From contig JAJEKV010000019.1 of the NCBI GenBank assembly GCA_021234155.1, positions 2,548,697 to 2,612,696 of the forward strand: DNA of 64,000 nt. The letters run 5' to 3'. How positions within the stretch are numbered: the stretch's first letter is position 1; each line of letters begins with the position of its first letter. The notes under the pieces were generated by a model. The model did not search any database, had not been told where the DNA came from, and saw only the letters and a program-made list of their open reading frames with translations. This DNA is from Isoetes taiwanensis (lineage: Eukaryota; Streptophyta; Lycopodiopsida; Isoetales; Isoetaceae). The translations under genes and the position numbers were made by a program. Positions 42,394 through 56,795 of the stretch are shown here, one piece after another.

Positions 42394-45300
42394 TTGTTAG
42401 TTCTGAGTGAAAATGATTTCGTGAATTTATTTTTCCGATTAGGGGCATTTGGCATCGGACTATCTAGGATGAGCGCCTTCGACTCGCACCTAACGCCTAT
42501 GGTCTCCTCCCTGAGGACTTGTAAGGGATTACACCCCCCGATGGATGAGGCCTTGCTAGAGGCTGTTCTCCAGGGGTTGGGCTTCCCCCAAATTCCTTGG
42601 GATCATCACGACTCGGTGCTCATCATAGAAAATCTAATTAGACTAGCCATAGAAACAAGATCTCGGGTTGGTTTCTGTAGAATTAGCTTCAATTTCTATT
42701 ATCTTTGCATCCTGTGCTTTGATAGAGTCGGATCCATCAGAGTTACCACGCACAACTCTCAACCCTTCTTAGGAAATAGATTTGAAAGAAATCTTTTCCT
42801 TATGAACCCGCCCCCGCTTTAATTTCTTTGGAGGGAACCTATCTATCATTGGGCCTCTTTCTTTGATTTGGAACCCCGCAAGAACAATTCAAGAAATTGA
42901 CAATCGTAGTTTGAGGTTTTTAGATTGCCAACTAGTATCCGTACCGGGTTCTAGTCCTCGCTTTTTCTACATTTTTGCTTTTACCATTGCTTGCTCGCTT
43001 TTCTTGTTTTCCGTGCTTCTCCCCCTTTTTTGATTTGATCCATCCCTTTCCATGATAGATTCCGGTAGGGCCTCGCTGCCCCGCTGTGTCCCCCTTCTCT
43101 TCCCTTTCCTTTGATTTGACCCTCGCCCCTTTTCTTTGGCTCCCGCTTTGGCCATGTCGTTCTCAAGGATCTTTTTTCTAAACCTCTTTCCAAAATTATT
43201 TAGCCTTCAGCATCCCGGACGCTTTTCTTCTAAGATCCACCGTGAGGAGCCTCCAACCATGGTCTGCGGCATGAAGCATCCTCATCCCGAAGTCAAGGCT
43301 TTGGCTTTCAAGCCCGGTGAGGAAATAGACATTAGGTACATCAAGCAAACCGAGCAAGATCGGGATGTTGATTGGACAAAGGCAAAAGCAACGGCGCGAC
43401 ATCATGGATCTCGATGCAAGACGGAGATCGCTCAGGCTTTTGAGTAATGTGAAAAAAAATGAGTCCGGAGCCAAGAGGGCGTCTCCATGACAAAAGATTC
43501 GCTTTCAACACTTTAGACAAAATTCAAGACCTCGACCTTCCGCTTCACCTCCAAAATGACGATTGGGTTAGGCCAATTTTTCTCGAATCGGCGCAGCCTT
43601 AAAGAATGGGGTCTTTCAACAACCATGGATGAGCTCAAGACGAGCCAACAAATGCTAATGTAAAACCTCGCTCGGGCCGGTTGGAGCAAGAGTCTCTTCG
43701 TAATGGTTGAGAGATGGGCTGAAACATTTCCACATGTTGTCAAAAAAATGGAATAAGGACTTCAAATTCTTTACAGAGATGTTTCTCCAGACGCTGTTGT
43801 TCCCTTGAAGGTACCAAAGCAAAATTCCGTGATTTAAAGTGAGATGCCTTTCTTAGTTCCAATGGTCGCGAAGTGCATAGACAAAGAATGGCTACTTTAT
43901 CCCCGAGGAAGCCGCTAATCAGATTTCCTCGCCTCGAACTGCATCAATTCAAGAATGTTAATCTCAACTAAATCAAGCACAAGGAAAAAGAAAACAAAGT
44001 GCAAGTCGAGGTCCCGACTGGGCAAAGCCGATAAGATAAAAGTAATATTTTTACTCGAATTGTTCAAAACTCCGCTTCTAAAATTTCAAAAAGTGTTCCA
44101 TGCATGTACTAATCCCGGGATGTAGAATCAGCTCCAAATCCAAGGTTGATATCCCAGCTCTTCTCGATCTCTTCCATTATTAGGGATCACTCAGCCTTAA
44201 TATTTTTGGATGAGGTCTTGATTATCCATTTTCCTAGTCTCCCCCCTCGCCCCCGCCTCCTCAAGTTCCATATCACCAAAATCCACCAATCGCAAAATTG
44301 CCCCCCATCTCCAAAATTAGACACCAAAACCTTTCTGTCATTTACCAAGACAGCTTATCATGCCAATAATATGCTCAAAAAGAAAATCAAAAGTTTCAAG
44401 AAGCATTTGGTTTATATCATGAAGTGGTTCCCCATTTCATCCTCCAGACCACTCAATATCTCCATTGTCACTTCTGGGCTAAATGCCCAAATTTACCCCT
44501 TTATGGACCCCAATCATCTTAGAGCCATTGGCAATCATCTTGGCCAGGTCTTGATATTAATATCCCAAATCAATTTCCCATCCAACCGCCTCCAAGTCCA
44601 TCTCCTCCTCGACCTGGTTCCTGCGGAACACCGTGATTCTCATCTCAAGCATATGCAAATTCAAATCAGCTTCAGCAATGTCCCCTACTTTGCCCCTAAA
44701 GTAGAAATCAGCCTTTGAAGAGATCAAGAAGGGCAATCCGATTCAATCTGGAAGTCAAACAAGTTTGGATTCAAAAGTCTACCAGTCAAAGCACCCTTCC
44801 AGAGCCGGAAAGGTCATATACAGTGCAGCAAAGAATAAGGAAATTAATACCATGTTTGTATCCCTATCGAGGATCTCAATAGTTCAATCGTGCCCCTAAC
44901 GAACTACAAAATGACCCCTTTGATCTCATAAATTGTAGACCCAAAGAGATCCATCTCCCAATTTCTGGATCTTCTCAAAATCAAGCCGCAGCTCGATTCC
45001 CTTCGACCCTAAGATTTTAATCATGAAATTGGTGAAAGAGAACAAAACCAATCCATTTCTCGACACTCCAGCGGATAATGAAAGCAGCAGAGAGCAATGT
45101 TATCATTAAAGAGATCTCCTCCTGAGCAAGAATGGAATCAAGTAGTCAAATAAGAGGAAGAAAAAACACCAATCCAAGAACGAAGGAGCTGTGAAGACCC
45201 CCGATCGGAAGAAGTCCTGGGAGCATCTCTCCTTACAAATCTCCTTTTATTTTGTAATGAATAGCTCTCTAATATAATTACCGGAATCAAGGGAATAAAA

Positions 45301-48300
45301 TGATTCCAGCAAAAGGGATAGACTTAAAGTTTGCCTCTCCTCCTTGATCCCCTGATTTTCTTCTTCTTCAAGAACACAAGTTGCATGATGTGGACTTTAG
45401 TTCCAAATTGCTAGGGACTCTCCTCCCTAAGCATGGAGACTTGGGCCCTCCTGCTAATACAATGCCTCGTGGGAGGGCCATCTGTTGGAAAAGGAGTCTC
45501 AACATCACCGACCAAAGATATGGTCAATGACAACTTTAGGCATGGCAGATTTTCTTGCTTTCAAGATTGATATCCTTAGAATAGCCACTATCAACATTTA
45601 TGCCTATAATAGCCGGTGATTCGAGAACGGTCATTTGGAACAAGATCACAAAAGCGATTTAAATAATATCGAGGTTGATGACATCATTATGGGAGGTGAC
45701 TTCAACATGGTCACTACAGACTTCATGAGAAAATCGAATTTCAGACCTCTCTCCCCTGATCTAACCCTGATTTCTCTCAACAACTTACTTTAGCCAGAAC
45801 CTCCCAAATGATTTCCCAGCTTGACCGACAAGGATTACATCCGACCGGTCATTTCATGACAGATTTTTACCTTAGCGAAAAATTTATGGAATTCAAGTGG
45901 GAAGAGTTATTAATTTGAAAGGTTACACTCGGGCCGATCACTTCCCCAGCTTATTGCCATTCAGAGATATAGTGAGTCAGCTACCAAGAGGGAATTCTTA
46001 TTTCAAGCTAAATGCTCTAATTAACCACACTCGCATTTTTGTAAGGATATTATTCAGAGGTGATCAACTCTACCGTTAAACCCCATGGCAGCTCTTATGG
46101 TTGGATGTCCCGGGTGGTGCAACTTGCTGTCAATTAAAACAAGCTTTTGCAACTGGGAAAGAGACACACCGCTAAAACGCCTCACCTAAACAATCTTAGA
46201 AGTCTTCCCAAAATGCTACCGGAGATGAGTATAATGTAATCCCTTTAGAAATCGGGCGTAAGAATTAAGGATAGCTGCAGGATGGAGACTTAAATCCAAG
46301 ATAACTGAGCTCAAAGAGGATGAAAGGGCCCATTCCAAATTTTTTTATGTCAAAGCCAAAGGTAGAGCCAAAAGGAATCAGATTGATGAGGTCTTGGTCA
46401 ATGGTATTAAAATCAATGGGGATGATAATATTAAGATTGCTGCCACTAACCATTTTACTAACATTATGGGCACTAGTGCGTAAATAAAACCAAATAGATG
46501 TAAATAAAAACTTCATCAATCTGGAAGAAAGAGTTACTCGAGATCAGAATTTAGCCTTAACTGGCCTCTTTTCCATTGATGAACTCAGCAAAGTGGTAAA
46601 TAGTATGAAGAATGGAAAATCCCCGGGACCGGACGGTCTTCCAACTGAATTTTTTAAAGCAACTTGGGATATTTTGGGACCGTACATTTTGAATGTTGCT
46701 AACGAGTTTCTGATAAGGAAAAAGATGGATGAAAGAATCAACACTAGCTTTATCACTGAATCCCAAAAATTTCGAAATCCATCTCCTTTGACATGCACTC
46801 CATTTCAAATTCAATGTCATTTATTAAGATTATTTCCAGTGCTATCACCGAGGCCGAAAGAGATTTTAAATAATATCATCAGCTATAGCCAATCGGGCTT
46901 ACCGGAAAGGAAGGAATATCCTAATAATGTTGCTACGCTTCTCGCCTCGATGGGCAAAAGATTCCAATCAAGAGATTGCTCTTCTCAAACTTGACATCAC
47001 TAAGGCTTTTGACACGTCAATTGAATTTCTCGCTTTGCCGCAGTAAACTTGGATTCAAGACCACCAATCTCAACCTCCCCACCGCAATTCTCAACAACTC
47101 CTCCTCCTCGGTTCTCCCATCAATGGAGAATGCAGCCCTCTTTTTCAACATCAAGAGGAGTCAAGGATGCCCCTGGCCCCTTCCTCTTTTTATTGTTGGA
47201 AGTTATGCTAGCTATGTATACAAGAAGAGGGAACTTTAACAGTTTATATCTCCCACAAATGAAATGATTGACCACTTCTAAATGGCATTTTGTGATGACA
47301 CTTTCATCCTTTTATCCATGGATCTCCAACATAAATCATACCAAAGAGATCTTTAAATGATTTCGCAATCCCTCTCGCCGCAAGATTAATCCCCAGAAGT
47401 CCAAAATTACCTCCCACAACCCTCGGACCGAGCCTGCCGCCACTCCTTGATTGGCGCCTTCAATCCCTCCAAATGTTCATTCTAAACTGTTTGGCATTCC
47501 TTCTTCCCATCTGGACAAACACCTGAATTATGGAATAGCATCATTGAGAAATTCTACCACAAATCTGGACACTCTTTTAACCCAAGTTCCTTTCTTTGCT
47601 GGTCAAGCAATCCCTCACAAACTCGGATATTATTGCCTCAACTCATGTTTATAATCCTCTTCATTCTTGCTCCAAAATATGCTACAAGAAGCAGCTGTGG
47701 TATCCTTTGGGAGATTTATTCTTGTGGCAGCAAATGTAAAAGTGATTCACCTTTAAGTGGAAGAATGTTGCAAATCCAGGTCTATGGGTGGTCTAGGTAT
47801 CATCAATATTGAAAAGTATGCCACCGCTCCTTGCAGCAAAAATACTTTTTTCGTGAGCTATTACGCATAAGATCCAAAGATCCGGGGCAAATCCTCATCA
47901 AGCACTACATCCTCAAATGCAAACCATATGGATGGTTGAACACCAAATGTTGTTCCTGCATGTTCTTTTGAATTCTCTCTAGATCCCTAACAACGCCCTC
48001 CCTTGATAAGGAAAATGGATCATGGCTTGAAGCAAGTAAAAGGAATGTATTCATGGGAGAAAGGAATCTCCCTTTCTCAAAACATTTTCTGGAATCCATA
48101 CCTCCTTGGAGAAAACAGCTCCCACTGTCTTATCAAAAATTTCCCAGACCAAGCTAAAATATGGCAAGAAAAAGGTTTGATCACAATTTCAGATTTATTC
48201 GATGCTAACGGTTCTATTCCTTTTGATTCTCCACAAGATCGAATGAAGATGATATTAGCGCGCATCTCCTTTATAATGCCATCTTAAGTTATATCTCCGC

Positions 48301-49490
48301 TGCAGGAATGGAATAACAATGATATCACTCAAGCAATACAAAGGGAAACTCCTCTTTAAAGTTAAGGAGGCATACAAGTATCTTATGAAAGATCAAGAGA
48401 TGAGTATCCACCTCAAATGGGGAATATCTCAAGAACGCTGCAGATCCAATCTCATGCATCTTTGAAAATCCCCGATCAACCCCAAAATCAAGGCATTTAT
48501 TTGGCAATTATGGCACAAAAGTTTGGCCACAAACTGCAAGCGCTTTAGCTGTAACTTTTCAAATACTAACGCCCGGCCCTGTGATGTCTCTCTTTATGCA
48601 AAAATGAGGACCATTTATTCAGATTCCGCTTTTTGGTCCCAATGGACAATCGAGATCTCTTCGGCCCCTCACACTAACCTCTAGAGAGAGTTCTCAAGCT
48701 GATTTCTTTCTACCAAACTCTCCTGCACATTGGAGCTTCTATATCCTTCTATGGAGAATCTGAAAGGTTAAACAAATTGGTTTTCTCAGAATGAAATTAT
48801 ATGGCCTCAAGCCATTCTCTCTCAAACCAATTATGATGTGTCTTGGATTTATAAAATTCACTCATAAGTCCACCTATTTTGCAGGAAAATTCTTTCTTAT
48901 GAGTAGACGGATCACCTTTCCAAACAAGAAATACGAGGACATTCAGAAATGGGCAGCCGATTTCCTGACAGGATGCTCCTTCCATCACTTCAAGAAGACC
49001 GCGGATCGATTGCCGCGCCCTCCAGTAAGCCGGATTTGAAGAGAGAGTTCATCCTGGGTTTAGATGCCAGCAGAAAGTACAATTTCGCAAAATCTAGAAC
49101 TTGTCCATGCCTTTATTGCAAGATGACAATGGTCACAAAAGGGCCAGACCCCTTGGACGGAGCTGGTTACTCCTCTGGATAGAAGACTTGATGTTGAGGA
49201 TCGAAGTCCTGTTTGAAGACAACTCAAAACATTATAAAACTCTGTCATCTTTATCTCAGAGTTTATGGTTTCTGTTTTACAACCTTTTTTCATCAGAAAA
49301 TTGTCATAGTTATAGTTAATTCTTTCCTTTTATGACATCCTTTTGGTGTCTTGAAAAATCTGATAAACCTCTGTTATATAGCCTCATTTTTTAAGAGGTT
49401 AGATTTTGGGTGGACACTCCCCATATAAGTAGTCAATTTTGTTCTCTTTTCAAACTATAAATATAATACCATCCTTCAATCAAAAAAGAA
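42394..49490 (+). mobile_element. Nearly full-length, decayed L1-type LINE
   Basis: ORF1 remains at 42,400-45,300, with a DUF4283-like block at 44,146-44,718 (MKWFPISSSRPLNIS; HLRAIGNHLGQVL). ORF2 endonuclease at 45,540-46,000 (INIYAYNS, IIMGGDFNMV, FYLSEKFMEFKWEE). Reverse transcriptase at 46,560-47,320 (MKNGKSPGPDGLPTEFFKA; LDITKAFDT; FCDDTFILLS as a damaged YADD). The zf-RVT-like tail is at 47,700-48,950. A 3' noncoding region with AT-rich DNA ends near CAATCAAAAAAGA at 49,488. Frameshifts occur every 100-300 bases. The 5' limit is uncertain and no target-site duplication was found. Confidence 0.8.
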
Positions 49491-51544
49491 TTTATTTTTC
49501 CTATACTTGTATACTTGTCGGTTATTGCATAAAAATACTTTCGCAAATCTCTTTTCCCCATACTTGTCAGTTATTGACATGGATAGATTCAATACTGCAT
49601 ATGTTTTATACTTAACATATATGTTTCGTACGATACGACACTATTTTGAAGTATAATACATAAAAAATATGGCAAAAAAAAAGAACAGTGTCGAAAAAAT
49701 TTCGCACGCATGAAAAGAACTGAAACACATATGTAAGTTTTTTCTAAACAATAATGCAAATCATAAGACGCAAAACTGGAAAAAAGATTTTCCTTAGCTA
49801 AGACGCTAGGTAAATACACTATTTCGGTAAAACTATTTTCAAAGCACTCAAACAGCTGTATTTTTATGTGATGCAAAATTTGTGGAAAAAAGAAGAAGAA
49901 GAAGAAGAAAATTTAAATTTTATTGGAAGATTTAACTGAATTAACACTTTTCGGTGCCCAAAATAGTTTCATGTGTAACTAAAATGCAGTATTTTGCCTA
50001 TGTGAAATTCCAAAAGAGGGGAGGGAGGGAGCTCAAGGTATTTTGCATATATGCAATTCAAATTTTTATAATCCTTTAGAAAAACAGATACCTTAAAGCA
50101 TTGTATTTTTGCATATGCGGTTTAGAAGGTTTCACCTACGCAAATTTGTTTTTTCGACCGTGACAGAAAAATATGGAAAATACATTTTTTACATCAGAAA
50201 TACGTATTATTCAACTTTATACATTGGGAATTTGGATTTCATACGTATAAATATGTAGCACAATAACTGGAGGTTTCAAGGGGATTTGATGCATAAATCG
50301 CTACCCTTGAGATCATAGACCATACCACAAAAACAATTGAATAAGTTATTATTAAAAAGAAAAAAATATATATAGATTCAATAGATAAAATAAGCTTCGA
50401 GGCAATGACCAACTATAAAGCTTTTGCGCAATGACAAACTATCTCACAAAATAATTCAAAAATAACATTGCTCATTTTTGTAGACAAATAGGCGACGTGT
50501 TTTTGTAGCAATTATAATAGCAAAAACTATGACTTATTTTCAATAGCCACTAATTTTGATGTTGGTTTCATGGTATAGTTGATTATCATGTTCGAACTTG
50601 GATGAAACCATAATATTTTAAGCACATTTCTTCTCCCACTACTTGTTAATTATTCCTGAAATGCAGGTGACAGCTAATGTTCGTCTGTCAGGCCAATTCA
50701 ATGGTCACATTAGGTGAAGAACTAAAAACACTTAAAGAAATAAACTAAAAGTAATAGTTTAAAAAGTTTTAGTACCCGAAATAACTGCATATGACCTAGC
50801 GAGCAGGGGAATATGCTCACCTCCACCATCAAACAAGGAGTTGCCCCTTCGGGCAACCTAGAGGTACCTAGAGGAAATGCCATGCTTTTCCATCTAGATG
50901 TGCTGCTATTATCTATTTTTTAATCAATTTTTGTTGATCTTCATTCCATAGGTATCTATACTAGGCTATAGGAGTATAGTCCCTGACAAATTCTAGACGT
51001 CAAATATTCAGATAGTTATTGGTTCAATTTATACATCTACCACACAATGGCTCACCAACGGTGTGCTTTATATTGGATCTAGCTTCTCTCAGTAGCTCAT
51101 ACTCTGTACACGCAGGATATTGACATGATTTCATATTTTGCCAAATACCACAAGTCCATTCCACTAATCGTGGATCATGAAGTATTAAAGTACCTTACTT
51201 CTTTCAAGCTGTCTAGCATAAGTCAAATGTCAAGAATTATTTTGAAATGAGAACTTTGCTCTGCAATGAGAAGCCCATCATGTCCATTGTGGAAGAATGC
51301 ATTTGGACCAAGCCATAGCCCCCTCCTCAATGCCAACCCATATGAAGTTCTGGACTATTGCAATACGTTCGTGTGCTTTGGCCTGTGGGGATTGTTAGCT
51401 TCGTCAACGCAACTAAGACAAACTAAAAAACAAGAGCCAACTATAAGAATCAAAGCAAATCTCAAGGTATATGAGATAGGCTAAGCCTCGTTCTACTGGC
51501 ATCATACATCACCAACATAGTTCATACCATCACAAATTCTTGCA
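49491..51544. other. AT-rich intergenic DNA
   Basis: No gene recognised. TACTTGTC(G/A)GTTATTG recurs near 49,513 and 49,562. An (AGA)n run lies at 49,890-49,908. Confidence 0.5.
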
Positions 51545-52210
51545 CCAATTCATAAACTTTATTTGACCATTGTCCGTAATTTTATTTGAGGTGGGAAAGT
51601 GAGGAGCATGCCGCGGCTTTCAAGGCTTGTACGGTCAAGGCTGCACTAGGCCGTACTCTGGGTGTGATTTTGGGTATGACAGACTTCCATCTACAGAGTA
51701 AGATTCCCTTGATTTCTAAGTTCATTTGGAGGATCCTATGATATGGTTGACTCACCCGAGGCGGTTGGTGAAGCAAATACTGGTCAGTTGTGTTCCTTTG
51801 GAAAAGGCTTGCTAAAACCTCTTCTTCCTTTGGAGTCTTTTATCGCCTAATGCTTCCCCTTTCCCACGCTGCCCTTTAAAACGCTTGGCTGGAGTCGTGG
51901 GAGACAAGACGTGACCTTATTCCATCGATTCTTGTTGCATGTCATTGAGTGCCCCTTTGTTGGTGGGATACCCGCGGGAAAATAATCCCCCCCACTTTGT
52001 GCCCTCGGGCCATCCATTAACTCAAATGGGCTGGAGTTAGTGAATCTTTGGGTCAGCTGCGATGGTAGCGATTCGCCGCTTAGCCACTTGGCAAATCTTT
52101 CAAACAAAATTTTATTGTCTCGATGGGATGTAATCTATTTGGCAAGAGGTTGCTAGTTCAAGCATGCTCTAAAGGCTATCAAGGGTGTATGGGTTTCTCT
52201 TACTGCAGTG
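51545..52210 (+). mobile_element. L1-type LINE 3' fragment
   Basis: TTTGACCATTGTCCGTAATTTTATTTGAGGTGG and onwards aligns by eye with 37,930-38,290 of the LINE above: NFIW/F-GG, PLISKFIWRI-like and a CTAATGCTTC(T)CCCTTTC segment are shared. It is fragmentary and heavily frameshifted. There is no poly(A) tail, because the right side runs into A/C-rich DNA. Confidence 0.65.
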
Positions 52211-52229
52211 CTCACGCCAAACCCGCCAA

Positions 52230-52740
52230 TCCACCCGCTAATATCATCATGGAAACCAATCAACTCCTTAAAACCCACCTCGGTTCCACCAAATCCTAAC
52301 TAACCCCCAACGGCCACCGCCCACCCACCGGGTCCACCACACCCACGCCAACCACACACCCGACACCACACCCAGTCCTCACACAAGGTCCCCATCCTAA
52401 TCTCATCACCCATCTCATCTTGTATCATGAAACCACATCACAGTCCATGAACCCATCCAATCACCAACCCAACCCACCCAAGCAACCCCACACCCATCAC
52501 CGCGATCCAAAACCCCAGATCCAAATGACGAACCAAATACACGAGCCTAATCACCAGCACCAAACCAACACCACAAGGCACCAGATCCAACCCAACCACC
52601 GAAGGTCCACCAGACTAACACCCACCCAAAATCCCCAAACCACCTCTGGCCCAGACCACCCACACACCAACCTAACCACGAACGCCCTACAAGGACTCAA
52701 TACCCTTCAAGTCCATAATTTCTATTTCAATACAACATAA
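52230..52740. other. Strongly A/C-biased, low-complexity stretch
   Basis: The plus strand is almost devoid of long G or T runs and dominated by ACC, CCA and CACC combinations, without a fixed repeat unit. A 106-codon frame (52,420-52,740, rich in His, Pro, Gln, Thr, Asn) is open simply because of this bias. It may be a decayed satellite or an RNA-derived sequence. I do not call a gene. Confidence 0.6.
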
Positions 52741-52835
52741 ATGCTCTCCTCATGCTTCCACACATTTTGTACATTTCTTTACATTTCTTCCGCAAATTAC
52801 ACCCATATATACCCTTTATTTATCCATATATTTCC

Positions 52836-54872
52836 CAAATTTAAGCACATCATAAAAATGGTCACATAAAATCCACAACATTATTTCTCATGATTATTCA
52901 TCATCCCGATGAATTCTTCTAAAACTTCTATTTGATCTCAAGTGTCTCTCAACTTGGTCCGCGTTAAAAAGTAGGTCACTGCAAAGATGTAAATATTGCA
53001 AATACAACAAAACCAATATCCAAATGTCTCAACTCTTCAAGAGCATCCTAAAGGTTTCTAAGGAAAGAGATATTAACTCACTTCACCTTCATCAACCATA
53101 GGGTGGCAAGCCCCATCCAAAAGTTGGGGTGGCAACCCTTGCCTGGTATGGTGTCAGCTTGCGAAAGCAGATGTTATAGATTGGTAAAGAAAAAGGCAAA
53201 TCTGCAGAGAATGGTAGCACAAGGAAAGGATGATTATAGATTTCTAGATCAAAAGCACACAGCGGCCCTGCCCACCCCAGCCCATCTGACACACCAATGC
53301 AGCAAAACACGAGAGTAGGTAAGTCTTTGTTTTGGCAAAGGCTCACAGTTGGCAGCTTTTAATGCGTAATGGTATTCTCTTCCTTTTGCTTTTGCCTCCC
53401 ATCTCCCTTTCTGTTTCTGTGAAATGGAACGCCTTGCCTTCCTGGGTTGGCGCAAAGCAAAGGAGGTTTTATAATAAGATGCAAGAGCACAAAGCAAACA
53501 TTAGGTTTTCTTTGCTTCAAAAATATATTTAGACACACAAACTAAATGGATGGTCTGGAAAAGTGTTTTCTTTAAATCTGACAGAATTATCATTGCTTAA
53601 ATGCAGGGCTAAATAACTTCTTATCTTATCTTGCTGGCCAGGAAAAGAAGAATAGAAGCAAACAATTTCATACCTTCGCAACAAGCTCCAAACTCACAGA
53701 TTCCTCTCTAAGATATGACCATCTTGGTTTGTTTTGACAAACTTCTCATATACATCATTAATACACCACCATTCTTTGAACATATTTTGCACTTCAAATG
53801 ATATTCTACAAATTTAAGCACATCATACAAAAATGGTCAAGATAAAATCCACAATATTATTTCCCCTCATGATTATTTATCGTCCCGATGAATTCTTCAA
53901 AAACTTCTATTTGATCTTCATGTCTTCAACTTGGTCCGCAAAAGTAGGTCATAAAGATAACATTGCAACATACAAAACCAATATCCAAATGTCTTCAATC
54001 CTTCAAGAGCATCTCTAAAGGTTTTCCAAGGAAAAGAGATACTAACAACTTCTAACATCACTTCATCTTCATCAACCATAGGGTGGCAAGTCCCATCCAG
54101 TTAGTAAGCAACCTCAGCTGGTATGGCGCCTGCATTAGATGCTATAGATTGGTAAAGAAAAAGACAGATATGCAGAGAATGGTAGCACAAGGAAAGGATG
54201 TTTATAGATTTCTAGATCAAAAGCACAGTAGGCAAAAGCCCTTAAGCCTAATTTTAGCCTATTTGACACTATCAGAGCAATCGCAGAGAGCAGAGGTGGT
54301 TCAAGGGTTCTGGCAAAGGCTCAACAAAGGGCAAAATGCCTTTTGATGCGTAATGGCATTCCTTCCTTTGGCTTTGCCTCCCATTTCCCTCTTCCTTTCC
54401 TTTCTTGCCTCTTGCAGAACAGAACGCCTTTGCCTTCCCCGTTGGCGCAGCAAAGGGAGTTTATAATAAGATGCAAGAGCACAGAAGTTTCCTCCATCTC
54501 TTTACCAAATTTTTTTTTTATGACACGAGATCGAGTGAGTCCAAAGCTTAGCAAACATTAGGTTTTCTTTGCTTCAAAAATATATTGACACATAAACTAA
54601 ATGGATGGTCCGGAAAAGTGTTTTCTCTAAATATGACAGAATTATCATTGTTTAGATGCAGGGCTAAATAACATCTTATCTTATCTTGCTGGCCAGGGAA
54701 AAGAATAGAAGCAAACAATTTTATACCTTCGCAACAAGCTCCAAACTCATTGCATTCTTCTAAGATATGACCATCTTGGTTTGTTTTGACAAACTTCTGA
54801 TATACATCATTGATACACCACCATTCTTTGAACATATTTTGCACTTCAAATGATATTCTAAAGATGCACATT
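52836..54872. repeat. Tandem duplication, two units of about 1 kb
   Basis: Unit 1 (52,836-53,800) and unit 2 (53,813-54,872) share markers in the same order: CCGATGAATTCTTC, CATCAACCATAGGGTGGCAA, AGAATGGTAGCACAAGGAAA, TTGCTGGCCAGG and ACACCACCATTCTTTGAAC. The differences are mostly small insertions and deletions. A minus-strand frame in each unit (MFKEWWCINDVY...) is conserved but not recognised. Confidence 0.85.
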
Positions 54873-55152
54873 GCATCATAAGATCCCCTTGATCTAAGAT
54901 TGGCAACAATTATTTTGAGCTATAGGATTTATTTACTTATTTTTTAGATAAGGAGCTATTACTATTAAACTCTTTAAGATGAGAGCAAAAGCTGATCTGC
55001 CTCATGGGACTTGTGTCTCAAAGAACATCACCGTGATCCCTACATCCCTTGGTCAAATCGGGCTTACCTTTGCCTCTTCCATTTCCCCAATCGACAGGAA
55101 TCCATGCTTCAGTGCTTGTGGACTCAGCAAATTTCAAATCTAAGTCCTGAAG

Positions 55153-56795
55153 TTTGAGTTTTCATTTCATTTTTTTCCCTTTTTCCATCTTGTATATCCT
55201 CAGAGTCTCCCTAAATTATCATGTAGGTGCCATAATGTAGGCATATGACCGCTTTTACACTGTCCACATGTAACTCTGGAAGTATTTTCTTTGCAAAATG
55301 ATTAGAGATTGAATGAGCAAGGTTGGTTAGACAAATCAATTAAGGGAAACGATGGAGAGGGAAAGTGGCCATTTGGTAGATCATTTAATGGAACAATGGA
55401 TGAATGCTGGGGTAAAGTTAGTGGCTCTTAAATATTTGCATAAATCTCATCACTGAAATTCAGAACTTGAAATTTATTGCTACATTTAACCTTGAGAAGA
55501 TTATTTCTTTTTGTTGTTGTTCCTTGTGCATTTGTATCATAATCAATTGAGCAAGATAAAGTGTCTTCCTTTTTGTGACAATGTAAAGGAATTGTAGAAG
55601 CCTTATCTTTTGTTGTGTTATCCTGAATTTCCATGCAATCCTTATTTTCCATAATTAATAATTCTCTATACTCTCTGGGTTTCTTTGTAGGAGCATTAAT
55701 CCTAGGAGGATTAATTTGAATACTAGTATTAGTCCTGGGCCTCAAGCATGTGCCTAATGGATTCTCTCGGATCATCACCATTTTTGCCTCATGCCATTTA
55801 GGAGTTTGATGACCATCACCCTCATAGAAATTTGCTCCTTAAGCATTTTTGTTGAGACTAAATATCTCCCCTAACTCGCTTGAGCCGCTACAAATAATTT
55901 TGAGGGTTTTGAGGCAACAACTGATTTGACATTATTCATAAGGAAAAAGATCTCCTTTGTTTAACAGTTTTACTATCCTTTCTAAGTTTGAGTTTTCATT
56001 TCATTTTTTTCCCTTTTTCCATCTTGTACATTCAGAGCCCCTAAATTATCAGTGCAGGCATATACCTGGTGGCATATATCCTGCTTCTTTACAATCGGCG
56101 TCCACATATGTAACTCGGAAAGATGCTTTGCAAAATGATTAGAGATTGAATGAGCAAGGTTGGTTAGACAAATCCACTAAGGAAATCATGGATATGGGAA
56201 AGTGGCCATTTGGTAGATCATTTAATGAAACAAATGTATTTAATGCCGTGTAAAGTTAGTGGTTTTAAATATTTGCATAAATCAATACCGTAGTAGTTCT
56301 AACTTGTACCTATTGCTACATTTAACCTTGAGAAGATTATTTCTTTTTGTTGTTGTTCCTTGTGCATTTGTATCATAATCAATTGAGCAAGATAAAGTGT
56401 CTCTTTGCCCAAAGGAATCTGTAGAAGCTCACCTTTTGTTGTAGTTATCCCACTCCATGCAATCCTTATTTTCCATAATTAATAATTTCTATACTGTTTC
56501 TTTTGTAGGAGCATTAATCCCTAGGAGGATTAATTTGAATACTCAGTATTAGTCTCCATTCCTGCTACAATGGATTCTGGACATCACCTATTTCTTTATT
56601 TCCCCTTGCATGCCATTTAAGAGTTTGATGACGCATCAAATTTCATACAGGAAATTTGCCCCTAAGCATTTTGCCTAGACACTGTTACCGCTTTGAGCCG
56701 CCAAATAATTTTGAGGGTTTTGAGGCAACAACTGATTTGACATTATTCATAAGGAAAAAGATCTCCTTTGTTTAACAGTTTTACTATCCTTTCTG
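55153..56795. repeat. Tandem duplication, two units of about 0.83 kb
   Basis: TTTGAGTTTTCATTTCATTT begins unit 1 at 55,153 and unit 2 at 55,987. Shared markers through to AGATCTCCTTTGTTTAACAG (ends near 55,980 and 56,793) confirm the pair. Differences are again indel-rich. It lies within the LINE ORF1 C-terminal coding on the minus strand. Confidence 0.9.

Noticed and set aside
52420-52740. His/Pro-rich protein-coding gene
   Set aside because: The frame is open because the strand has almost no T-starting stop codons. Composition is uniform across frames and there is no domain.
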